This document shows, piece after piece, positions 41,730-49,615 of a stretch of 64,000 bases of DNA. The notes below the pieces were generated by a model. The model was not told the DNA's origin and ran no database searches. It saw nothing but the letters and a program-made list of their open reading frames with translations. The DNA is from Actinomycetospora chibensis. GTDB taxonomy: Bacteria; Actinomycetota; Actinomycetes; Mycobacteriales; Pseudonocardiaceae. The stretch lies in the NCBI RefSeq assembly GCF_028737215.1, contig NZ_JAQZAM010000009.1:186001-250000 (forward strand), written 5' to 3'. Positions within the stretch are counted from its first letter, which is position 1. Each line of letters starts with the position of its first letter. The position numbers and the translations under genes are program-made.

Positions 41730-41747
41730 TTCTAATCTAGTTTCGGT
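41730..41747. promoter_or_regulatory. Operator-like palindrome, site 14
   Basis: TTCTAATCTAGTTTCGGT has the complete consensus left half and a weak right half, 24 bp before the next SDR start. Confidence 0.5.
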
Positions 41748-41771
41748 TCAACTACGAGCCCGGAGGAAACG

Positions 41772-42563
41772 ATGGACGTCGACGGACTTCGCTGCCTCGT
41801 CACCGGCGCGGCCTCCGGCATCGGTGATGCGGTGGCCCGCCAGCTCGTCGCCGGCGGCGCCTCGGTCACCAGCCTCGACCGCAACAAGCCCTCGGTCGAC
41901 GTCGAGCGCCACATCGAGGTCGACCTGGCCGACCCGGCCAGCATCGACGCCGCGGTGGCCGACGCCGGTGACCGCTGGGACGTGCTGGCCAACGTCGCGG
42001 GCGTGCCCGGCAACGCGCCCGGCGAGCTGGTGTTCCGGGTGAACTTCCTCGGGTTGCGCCACCTCACCGAGTCGCTGTTCGAGCGGATGACGCCGGGCGG
42101 GTCGATCGTCAACGTCGCCTCGATCGCGGGCTTCGGCTGGGCGCACCGTCTCGAGTCGATCCGGGACCTGCTCACCACGGAGACCTTCGACGAGGGCCTC
42201 GCGTGGTTCCACGAGCACCTCCCCGAGGGCAACGCCTACAACTTCTCCAAGGAGGCCGTCATCGTCTACACGATGGCGATGGGCGGGGCCGTGCGCGAGA
42301 TGGCCGACCTGCGCATCAACGCCGTGATGCCCGGACCGGTGGAGACCCCGATCCTCCACGACTTCGAGGAGTCGATGGGTAAGCAGACACTCGACGGTGT
42401 GCGGGCGTTCCTCGGACGCCACGCCACCTCGGAGGACGTCGCCCCGGCGATCACGTTCCTCGCCTCCCGGGAGTCGCGGTGGGTCAACGGCGCGACGCTG
42501 ACGACCGACGGCGGCATCACCGGCGCCGTGCTCGCCGGCCTCGTGCCCCCGCCCGAACTCTGA
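41772..42563 (+). CDS. SDR of the 3-alpha-hydroxysteroid/coniferyl-alcohol dehydrogenase type
   Basis: A 263-residue SDR with CLVTGAASGIGDAVARQL and then a short second strand typical of bacterial 3-alpha-hydroxysteroid dehydrogenases. The midsection is VNFLGLRHLTESL, NVASIAGFGWAHR, an inserted helix region LLTTETFDEGLAWFHEHLPEG, and YNFSKEAV as YxxxK. The insertion before the Tyr is the mark of the 3-alpha-HSD/coniferyl-alcohol subfamily. ATG behind GGAGGAA. The following TetR gene begins just after its stop, so the two may be co-transcribed. Confidence 0.87.
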   Translation: MDVDGLRCLVTGAASGIGDAVARQLVAGGASVTSLDRNKPSVDVERHIEVDLADPASIDAAVADAGDRWDVLANVAGVPGNAPGELVFRVNFLGLRHLTESLFERMTPGGSIVNVASIAGFGWAHRLESIRDLLTTETFDEGLAWFHEHLPEGNAYNFSKEAVIVYTMAMGGAVREMADLRINAVMPGPVETPILHDFEESMGKQTLDGVRAFLGRHATSEDVAPAITFLASRESRWVNGATLTTDGGITGAVLAGLVPPPEL

Positions 42564-42616
42564 TGGACCACGCGCCACGGACGGCGCCGGCACCTCGCCG
42601 ACCGTACGATCAATCC

Positions 42617-43258
42617 ATGGCCGCGCCCACGCCCGGCCGCGCGGCGGGCACCTCCGAGGCCCGCCACGGCGCGGGCACCAAGTCCGAGCGCACCCGCGAG
42701 CGGATCGTGGACGCCACGGCACGCGCTCTCAACGCGCGGGGATACGCGGGCGCACGCCTCTCCGACATCGCCGAGATCGCGGAGGTCCAGGCCCCCGCCA
42801 TCTACTACTACTTCTCCTCCCGCGACGAGCTCATCGAGGAGGCGGTGTCGGTCGGCCTCGCGCGCACCATGGAGCTCATGTCGGAGGCGCTTGCGCAGGT
42901 CCCCGACGGCACGCCCCCCATGAACCGGATCCGGGTGGCCGTCGCCGCGCACCTCAACACCCTGTTGACGCACTCCGACCACGCCGCCGCGGCGATCCGC
43001 ACCGTCCCGCAGTTGCCGAAGGAGATGCGTGAGCGTCAGTTCGACGCGCAGCGGGCCTACCTCGCGATCTGGCGCGCGCTCCTCGATGACGCGCGCACGT
43101 CGGGCGACCTCGCCCAGGACATCGACGTCCGGGCCGCCCTCATGGTGGTGCTCGGAGCGCTGAACTGGACCGTCGAGTGGTGGGACCCGGAGCGGGGCTC
43201 GCTGGAGACCGTCATCACCACCGCGCAGACGCTCATCGAGCACGGCCTCGCGGCCTGA
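42617..43258 (+). CDS. TetR-family transcriptional regulator
   Basis: Third of the YYYF TetR paralogues, 213 residues: TKSERTRERIVDATARALNA, GYAGARLSDIAEIAEVQAPAIYYYFSSRDEL. The C-terminal GALNWTVEWWDPERGSLE matches the two sister proteins. An ATG at 42563 overlapping the SDR stop would add 18 residues; the one at 42617 gives the same leader length as the sisters. It ends 17 bp from the convergent hydrolase gene. Confidence 0.88.
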   Translation: MAAPTPGRAAGTSEARHGAGTKSERTRERIVDATARALNARGYAGARLSDIAEIAEVQAPAIYYYFSSRDELIEEAVSVGLARTMELMSEALAQVPDGTPPMNRIRVAVAAHLNTLLTHSDHAAAAIRTVPQLPKEMRERQFDAQRAYLAIWRALLDDARTSGDLAQDIDVRAALMVVLGALNWTVEWWDPERGSLETVITTAQTLIEHGLAA

Positions 43259-43274
43259 TCCCCGACCTCGACTC

Positions 43275-44117
43275 TCAGACCTCGACCGTTTCGGGCGAAG
43301 TCACCCGCGCCTGCGTGACCTGGAGCAGGGAGCGCACGACCAGCTCCGGGTCGTCCCACATCGGCACGTGTCCGCACCTCGGAAGCCGGACGAAGTCCGC
43401 CCCAGGCAGCGCCACCTGCATCGGGACGCCGTAGTCGCGCCACGGCAGGATGTGGTCCCGCTCGGACCACGCCACCCGCACAGGGCACGGAAGCTCCGGG
43501 AAGGCGGGCAGCCCGTCGCCGGCGCGGGCGCCCGAGAGCAGTTCGTCGATGACGACGCAGCCCGCGAGATCCTCGAAGAAGCCCTCCACGTCCTGCTCGG
43601 GGACCCGCTCGCCGTGCTCCATCACCCGGTTCAGCAACACGCGTCGGGCACCCGGGTGGGCCGCGAGGCGTCGGAGGCCCCTGGGGCGCCCGAGCACCAG
43701 GCCCAGCCGGAACGTCCAGATCAGGCGCCGCAGGTCGAACGGACGCCGCCAGGCACCCGCCGGGGAGAAGGCCGTGCAGGTCTCCGCGCGCCCGCGGCGC
43801 GCGAGCTCGAGCGCGACCCAACCGCCGAGCGAGTTGCCGGCGACGTGCGCGGTGGCGATCCCGGCCTCGTCCAGCTGCGCGCCGACGGCGTCGACGATCG
43901 CCTCGACACGCACCGGTGTCCCGTCGACCCAGGGGACCCCGCCACGGTGGCCCGTCATGGTCGGAGCGAAGACCTCGTGATGACGCTCCAGTTCGTCGAG
44001 CACCGGGCGCCAGGCCCGCCACGACATGCTCGCACCGTGCAGCAGGACCAGCGGCGGGCCGCTGCCGCCGCGGTAGGACGGCTCGACGTCCTCCCCCACG
44101 ACGACATGACCCGCCAC
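43275..44117 (-). CDS. Alpha/beta hydrolase
   Basis: A 280-residue alpha/beta-hydrolase: oxyanion region PPLVLLHGASMSWRAWRPVL, nucleophile Ser in AGNSLGGW, acid in the CPVRVAWSERD region and His in PRCGHVPMWDDPE. It is the intact paralogue of the insertion-disrupted gene at 4618-6512; segments such as MSWRAWRPVL, HHEVFAPT, DEAGIATAHV and GHVPMWDDPEL are the same in both. GTG start overlaps the aldehyde dehydrogenase stop (TAGTG). It may act as an esterase, lactonase or C-C hydrolase. Confidence 0.87.
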   Translation of the reverse strand: MAGHVVVGEDVEPSYRGGSGPPLVLLHGASMSWRAWRPVLDELERHHEVFAPTMTGHRGGVPWVDGTPVRVEAIVDAVGAQLDEAGIATAHVAGNSLGGWVALELARRGRAETCTAFSPAGAWRRPFDLRRLIWTFRLGLVLGRPRGLRRLAAHPGARRVLLNRVMEHGERVPEQDVEGFFEDLAGCVVIDELLSGARAGDGLPAFPELPCPVRVAWSERDHILPWRDYGVPMQVALPGADFVRLPRCGHVPMWDDPELVVRSLLQVTQARVTSPETVEV

Positions 44118-45526
44118 TACATCACCCGCCGCAGGAGGCGCTTCGTGCGCTCGGTGTAGGGCGGGTACATGAGCCCCGGATCGGGTTTCGCCGGCTTGCT
44201 CAGCACCGCCTTGCGGTGGCTGAACGCCTGGAAGCCCCATTCGCCGTGATAGGCGCCCATCCCGCTCGTGCCGACACCGCCGAACGGCAGCTGGGGCACC
44301 AGGCAGTGCATCATCGCGTGGTTGATCACCGCGCCGCCCGAGGGCACCTCGGTGATCACCCGTTCCTTGGCCGCCCGGGACGAGGTGAACAGGTAGGCCG
44401 CGAGCGGCTTGCCGCCCCCGTTGACCCGCTCGATCGCGTCATCGAGCGAAGGCACGGCCGACACGGGGAGCAGCGGACCGAAGATCTCCTCGGTCATCAG
44501 CGGGGAGTCCGGCCGAGGGTCGAGGATCACCGTCGGCTCGATGGTCAACGCTTCCCGATCCGTCGCCCCGCCGACGACGACCGTTCCGTCGTGGTCGTCG
44601 AGCAGGCGCGCCAGACGGTCGAACTGACGCTCGTTGACGATGCGCAACCCTGCCGGCTCGCCGGTCCGGAACTGCGCAAGGGCCGCGGTGATGCGCTCGA
44701 CGAGTGCCTCGCGCACCGAGGCCTCGACCAGGACGTGGTCGGGCGCGATGCAGGTCTGGCCCGAGTTCATCAGCTTGGTCCAGGCGATCCGGCGCGCGGC
44801 GACGTCGAGGTCGGCGTCGGCGGTGACGATCGCCGGGCACTTGCCGCCGAGCTCGAGAACCACCGGCGTGAGGTGGCGGGCGGCCCCTTCCATGACCTTC
44901 CTCCCGATTTCCGGGCCCCCGGTGAAGAATGCGAGGTCGAGGCCCTGGGCCAGGAGCTCCTGGGTGGTGTCGGCCTCGCCCTCCAGGACGGCGACGGCCT
45001 CCGTGTCGACGTAGCGCGGGATCAGGTCTGCCAGCAGGGCGGAGACGGCCGGCGCGTGCTCGGAGGGCTTGACCACCGCGGTGTCGCCCGCCGCCAGAGC
45101 CCCGATGAGCGGTCCGAGGGTGAGGTAGACGGGGTAGTTCCACGGCCCGATGACGAGCACGGTCCCGAGCGGCTCGTAGCGGTAGTGGGCCGAGCCGGGT
45201 AGCACCGCGGGCGGCAGGCCGACCCGGCGGCGGCGCGTCCAGCGACGCAGGTGCTTGCGCGCGTACGCCGCCTCGCCGCGCGTACTGGTGATCTCCCCGA
45301 GCCAGGTGTCGTGGGCCGAGCGGCCCAGGTCGGCGGCCATCGCGCGGGCGATCTCGGGCTCCCGCTCGGTCACGAGTCGCTCGATGCCGGCGAGCTGCAC
45401 GCGGCGCCAGGCCACATCCCTCGTGCGACCGGAGGCGAACGTGGCCCGCAACCGACCGACCGCGCGCTCGACCTCGTGCCGGGTCGCGGGGCGGGTGGCG
45501 GCCGGGAGTGCTGCCAGCGAGGTCAT
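44117..45526 (-). CDS. Aldehyde dehydrogenase, class 3-like
   Basis: A 469-residue NAD(P)-dependent aldehyde dehydrogenase. GPWNYPVYLTLGPLIGALAAG near residue 127, catalytic Glu in VLELGGKCP near 224 and Cys in NSGQTCIAPDH near 257 are intact; PFGGVGTSGMGAYHGEWGF near 410 is the class 3 signature. Class 3 enzymes oxidise medium and long-chain or aromatic aldehydes. It could take aldehydes produced from P450-made alcohols. First gene of a two-gene operon with the hydrolase. Confidence 0.92.
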   Translation of the reverse strand: MTSLAALPAATRPATRHEVERAVGRLRATFASGRTRDVAWRRVQLAGIERLVTEREPEIARAMAADLGRSAHDTWLGEITSTRGEAAYARKHLRRWTRRRRVGLPPAVLPGSAHYRYEPLGTVLVIGPWNYPVYLTLGPLIGALAAGDTAVVKPSEHAPAVSALLADLIPRYVDTEAVAVLEGEADTTQELLAQGLDLAFFTGGPEIGRKVMEGAARHLTPVVLELGGKCPAIVTADADLDVAARRIAWTKLMNSGQTCIAPDHVLVEASVREALVERITAALAQFRTGEPAGLRIVNERQFDRLARLLDDHDGTVVVGGATDREALTIEPTVILDPRPDSPLMTEEIFGPLLPVSAVPSLDDAIERVNGGGKPLAAYLFTSSRAAKERVITEVPSGGAVINHAMMHCLVPQLPFGGVGTSGMGAYHGEWGFQAFSHRKAVLSKPAKPDPGLMYPPYTERTKRLLRRVM

Positions 45527-45559
45527 CGCGACACCCTTCGTCGGTGACGGGACAGGAAT

Positions 45560-45577
45560 TCTTAATCCAGATTAGAG
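45560..45577. promoter_or_regulatory. Operator-like palindrome, site 15
   Basis: TCTTAATCCAGATTAGAG fits the shared pattern, 33 bp before the aldehyde dehydrogenase start; it overlaps the end of the neighbouring TetR gene. Confidence 0.55.
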
Positions 45578-46119
45578 GATGTGCTCGGACCTCGTCCACG
45601 AAGCCGCCGGTGAGCCACGCCGTACAGCACCATCGCCAGCGCCTCCTCCTCGACCGACACCGGCGGGGGCCGGTGTGTGGCATCGGCGAACACCAGGTCG
45701 TCGAGGACCGCCACGCCCAGCAGAAGTGCGAGCACCCCGGGAGCCGTGAGCTCCTCGTCGGTGCCCGGCAGGGGGTGTCCTTCCCGGTCGGTCAGTACGC
45801 ACTCCCGCACCACCGCGAGCAGTCGATCGGTCGTGGCGCGCAGCGACTCGGTCACGCCTTCGCCGCCCGGCTCGAAGGCGTCCACGGTCATGAGCACGAG
45901 CACCACATCGCGGTGGGCGCGCAGGAACCGGACGAGATCGAGCAGGACCTCGTGTGCGCGGTCCTCCACGGCGCCGGAGGGCGGGCAGGCCCAGCGCTGC
46001 GCGAACTCCTCCACGGTCAGCCGGAACCGTCCGGTCACCGTCCGGTCGAAGAGTGCGGCCTTGGAGCCGAAGTGCCGGTACAGGAGGGTCTCGGAGACCC
46101 CGGCCTCGTCGGCGATCAT
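45562..46119 (-). CDS. TetR-family regulator, N-terminus in doubt
   Basis: From the first ATG the product is 185 residues and begins in the middle of the HTH: MIADEAGVSETLLYRHFGSKAALF. The missing first helix is encoded just upstream in the same frame (TEEIQRLLLEAAAATFAARG, then FAQTTTR), but that stretch has no ATG, GTG or TTG start. A GTG overlapping the stop of the upstream TetR gene (GTGA, near 46219) would be the expected start yet is out of frame. Either one base is missing near 46204, by mutation or sequencing error, or a rare start such as CTG is used. The C-terminal domain looks intact. Confidence 0.7.
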   Translation of the reverse strand: MIADEAGVSETLLYRHFGSKAALFDRTVTGRFRLTVEEFAQRWACPPSGAVEDRAHEVLLDLVRFLRAHRDVVLVLMTVDAFEPGGEGVTESLRATTDRLLAVVRECVLTDREGHPLPGTDEELTAPGVLALLLGVAVLDDLVFADATHRPPPVSVEEEALAMVLYGVAHRRLRGRGPSTSSNLD

Positions 46120-46216
46120 CCGGGTCGTGGTCTGCGCGAAGCCTCGCGCGGCGAAGGTCGCCGCCGCGGCCTCGAGGAGCAGCCGCTGGATCTCCTCGGT
46201 CGGTCTCCGCCCCGGG

Positions 46217-46891
46217 TCACGCGGGGCGATGGAGCACCCCGTGCATCATCAGGATGACCAGTTCGTCGACGACCGCGTCGTCCGACGGCCCGGCCTGACC
46301 GGCGGGCACCAGCCAGTCCCGGAAGATCGTCGTGCTGACCACCGTCGCCACGATGGTCCGCGCGGCGACCGGGGGGTTGAACCCGGTGAAGTCCTCGCTC
46401 ACGGCGTAGCGCAACAGGATGCGCTCGAGCTCGTCGAAGAGCCGGCGCAGCGGGTGCTCGTGCCCCCGCATCAGCGGCTGCACCTCGCCGGTGAAGGTCT
46501 GCGCACCGGTGAACGCCACCATCGCCCCGCGACGCTCGCTCAGCACCGAGTGCAGCGTGTCCACGAGCGCGCGGGCAGGGACAGCCGCCCCGCCCGGAGC
46601 GACGGCCCGGTCCGACCACTCCTCGAGGAACCCCTCGAGCGCCGAGGTCAATGGCTGGTAGATCGCCTCCCGGAAGAGGTTGGCCTTGCCGCCGAAGTGG
46701 CGGAAGAGGAGGACCTCCGCCACCCCTGCACGCTCGGCGATGCTCTTGGTGCTGGTCCGGGAGTAGCCGTGCGCCGAAAACAGCTCCTCGGCGGCCGCCA
46801 GGAGGAGCCCCCGAATCTCGTCCGGTGTCCGCCGCGCCGGGCGACCGTCTCCGAGAGCGGCCTCCGTGGACCCTCGGGCGCCGTCAATCAT
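46217..46891 (-). CDS. TetR-family transcriptional regulator
   Basis: A 224-residue regulator with HTH TPDEIRGLLLAAAEELFSAH then GYSRTSTKSIAERAGVAEVLLFRHFGGKANLF. It is similar in its HTH to the TetR gene immediately downstream, so the two are probably an old tandem duplication. It starts at an ATG; no shared palindrome is seen upstream. Targets unknown. Confidence 0.86.
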   Translation of the reverse strand: MIDGARGSTEAALGDGRPARRTPDEIRGLLLAAAEELFSAHGYSRTSTKSIAERAGVAEVLLFRHFGGKANLFREAIYQPLTSALEGFLEEWSDRAVAPGGAAVPARALVDTLHSVLSERRGAMVAFTGAQTFTGEVQPLMRGHEHPLRRLFDELERILLRYAVSEDFTGFNPPVAARTIVATVVSTTIFRDWLVPAGQAGPSDDAVVDELVILMMHGVLHRPA

Positions 46892-46941
46892 CGGACCACC
46901 CTAAGGGCGGCCCTCGGCTCTCGTGGGTGTTTCGGCGCTCG

Positions 46942-47770
46942 CTAGAGCCGTGCCCCGGCGTCGATCACCATGGTCGTGCCGGTGACGTGGCGGCCGCTGT
47001 CGGCGACGAGATGGAGCACGGCCTCGGTGACGTCGGCCGGCTCGATCAGCGCGACGGGCAGGCGGTTCAGCGTCCGCGCGGCCTCCTCGAAGTCCTCGCG
47101 GGCGGGCTCGTCGAGGTCCGGCCGGAAGGTGCGATAGGTCGCGTCGTTGAGCGCCATCGGCGTCGCCGTCGTGGTCGGGTGCACCGTGTTGACCCGCACC
47201 CCGTGCGGCGCCCACTCCGCAGCCATCACGCGCACCATCGCCACCAGGCCCGCCTTCGCCGCGCTGTAGTGGGCGATCCCGGGCTGCGCGTGCATCGCGG
47301 CGAGAGAGCTGATGACCACGACGCTGCCGCCGCGGCCGCCCCGCCAGGACGTGCGGGACCGCGGCCCGCAGTGTCCGCCAGGCGCCGGTCAGGTTGATGT
47401 CGATCATCTCGGCCCACGTCCGCTCGTCCATCTCGAGCGTGGGTGCCGGGCTCATGATCCCGGCGTTGGCGACCACGACGTCCAGGCGGCCGAACGCCGC
47501 CGTGCCGCGCTCGACGAGGGCCTCCAGTTCCGCGGTGTCGCGGACGTCGGCCTGGTCGGCGACCACGCGCCGCCCGGTCGCCTCGACCAGCCGTGCCGTC
47601 TCGGCCAGGTCGTCCGCGGTGGCCGTCGGGTAGGGCACCGTCTCCACCGGGCGCGCGGTGTCGCCGAGGACGAGGTCGGCGCCCTCGCGCGCCATCGCCG
47701 CCGCATGGCTGCGCCCCATCCCGCGGGCCGCTCCCGTCACGAGTGCGACCTTGCCGTCGAGCCGTCCCAT
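46942..47770 (-). pseudogene. SDR with a frameshift
   Basis: The first 145 codons give a good SDR (KVALVTGAARGMGRSHAAAM, NAGIMSPAPTLEMDERTWAEM, INLTGAWRTLRAAVPHVLAG). Then one extra G in a GGGG run near 47340 breaks the frame. Past it, the correct frame gives VVISSLAAMHAQPGIAHYSAAKAGL with the catalytic Ser and YxxxK, and ends TGTTMVIDAGARL. Removing the one base restores a normal 275-residue enzyme of the mycofactocin-like or carveol type (second strand with an insertion after GDTARPVETV). It may be a real mutation or a homopolymer error. ATG behind AAGGAGG. Confidence 0.8.
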
Positions 47771-47809
47771 GTCCCTCCTTCGTCCCTGGCGGGTGGACCG
47801 GGGCCGGCA

Positions 47810-47846
47810 CCGCCGGGCCCTCCGCGGGGGGAGGAGGACCCGGCGG
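47810..47846. terminator. Possible hairpin terminator or attenuator
   Basis: CCGCCGGG and CCCGGCGG form an 8-bp stem in the 90-bp gap between the desaturase and the SDR, both on the minus strand. No T tract. Confidence 0.4.
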
Positions 47847-47860
47847 CGCCGCGAGCGGGA

Positions 47861-49615
47861 TCAGGTGCGCTGGCCGGCGCGCGCCCCGCTCCGTCCGGTG
47901 CCGTTCGACGTCGGTGCCTCGAGCCGGTCGGCGATGCCGTTCTCCTGTTCCCGGCGCGCGGTGAGCGCGTGCCCACGACCGCCCCGGTCCTCGGCCTTGA
48001 ACAGCTTGATCATCGTGTGCGCGGCGTTCTGCCCCGGCATCCCGCTGATGCCCGCGACCGGGTGCGTCCCCGATCCCGTGAGGAACAGGCCCGGCACGGG
48101 CGTCCGGTACCCCGCGAAGCCCGGGGCGGGCTTGCGCGGGCCGAACCGGGTGATCGTCGGGTCGACGTGGTAGACGCTGCCGTCGATCGCCCAGAACCGG
48201 TCCTCGAGGTCGGGCTGGGCGAGCTCGCGCCGGGCGACCTCGAGGTTCTCGATGCCCTCGTAGTAGTGCTGGGCGTCGCGGATGACCTTGTCGGTGATCT
48301 CCTTGCGCGCCTTGTCCCAGCCGTCGCGCGGGATACTGGGCGTGAGACCGCTCCAGTACCAGAAGAGGTCCTTGCCCTCCGGGGCGAAGCGGTCGAAGGC
48401 CGTCGGGACGGTCGCGAGACCCGGGATGTGCTCCGGAATCTCCCCCCGGACGCAGGCGCGCGCCGCGGCGAGCACCTCCTCGTAGGGGTGGAAGCAGTTG
48501 CAGGCCAGCCGCAGGTCGATGCCCCCGATTCCCTGTCTGTCGCGCCACTTCTCGTGCTTCGTCATCCGGATCTGCCCGGAGAGCGCGACGTTGAGCTTGT
48601 AGTCGGTGATCCCGCGCTTCTTGGTCGGGATGTGGTTGACGGCGTTCTGCAGCCGGCGCGGCAGGACGCCCTTCGGCAGGAGCCGGTCCAGGGTCGTGCG
48701 CGGGCTGCAGGCCGTCAGGACCCCGCGGCGGGCGGTGATCTCCTGTCCACCGCGGACACAGACGCCCGTCACGCGGCCCTGCTCGACGACGAGCTCCTCG
48801 ACCGGCGTGTCGGTGACGACGCGCCCGCCGTGATCGGCGATGCAGGCCGCGAGGGCCTTGGGAAACGACCCGGTGCCGCCGTGGAACATCGAGACGCCGT
48901 ACTTGGACAGGACGCCGAGGTAGATCAGCGACCAGCCCGAGAGGTCGGCGTCGAACGGCATGAACGGCAGCGACGTGAGCAGCGGCGCCTTGATCATGTC
49001 GTGCTCGAAGTACTCCTCGATGGCCTCGGCCTGCGAGTTGGCCATCCAGCGCCCGACGTTGACGAGCTCCTTCCGGTTCTTCGCCGCGCCCGCGACCGAC
49101 TTCATGATCGCTTTGATCGACGGGCGGGTGACGCTCGTCTGCATCACCGGCAGGCCGATCTCCACCGCGGCGTCGATCACGCGGTAGAGCTCGAGGAGGC
49201 GGTCGGCGTCCCGGCGGTTGAAGTGGCGCAGCTCGTCGGCGGTGCGCCGGGGGTCGCGCCAGAGCCCGAGCGACGAGCCGTCCGCGGCGAGCTGGAAGTG
49301 CGCCGGGTCGATGACGGTCTGCTTCAGCCCGTACCTGCGTCCGAGCCCGAGGTCCTCGTCGATGTTGGTCGTCCGGAACAGGGACGCCTGGATCGACGCT
49401 TCGTTGATGGTGTAGCCGGGAGCCTCGGGAAGCATCTCGTTGGTCGCCGTCATCCCGCCGTACGTCGGCGAGGCCTCGACCACCACGGTGTCGAGGCCGG
49501 CTCGCGCGAGGTAGGCCGCGGCGACCATGCCGTTGTGGCCGGACCCGACCACGACGACGTCCGCGCTCCGGGGGAGCTCGTCGTCCGTGGTCATCGGCTG
49601 GTCGATGAAGCTCAT
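47861..49615 (-). CDS. FAD-dependent phytoene desaturase-like oxidoreductase
   Basis: A 584-residue flavoprotein. It has VVVVGSGHNGMVAAAYLARAG as FAD loop, VVEASPTYGGMTATNE, and at the C-terminus a second motif LFLTGSGTHPVAGISGMPGQNAA. This is the long branch of phytoene desaturase/carotenoid isomerase-like proteins, different from the 448-residue one at 19753. It overlaps the upstream phosphotransferase-like gene by four bases (ATGA), so the two are tightly coupled. The substrate is likely a hydrophobic polyene or other lipid; unknown. Confidence 0.85.
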   Translation of the reverse strand: MSFIDQPMTTDDELPRSADVVVVGSGHNGMVAAAYLARAGLDTVVVEASPTYGGMTATNEMLPEAPGYTINEASIQASLFRTTNIDEDLGLGRRYGLKQTVIDPAHFQLAADGSSLGLWRDPRRTADELRHFNRRDADRLLELYRVIDAAVEIGLPVMQTSVTRPSIKAIMKSVAGAAKNRKELVNVGRWMANSQAEAIEEYFEHDMIKAPLLTSLPFMPFDADLSGWSLIYLGVLSKYGVSMFHGGTGSFPKALAACIADHGGRVVTDTPVEELVVEQGRVTGVCVRGGQEITARRGVLTACSPRTTLDRLLPKGVLPRRLQNAVNHIPTKKRGITDYKLNVALSGQIRMTKHEKWRDRQGIGGIDLRLACNCFHPYEEVLAAARACVRGEIPEHIPGLATVPTAFDRFAPEGKDLFWYWSGLTPSIPRDGWDKARKEITDKVIRDAQHYYEGIENLEVARRELAQPDLEDRFWAIDGSVYHVDPTITRFGPRKPAPGFAGYRTPVPGLFLTGSGTHPVAGISGMPGQNAAHTMIKLFKAEDRGGRGHALTARREQENGIADRLEAPTSNGTGRSGARAGQRT

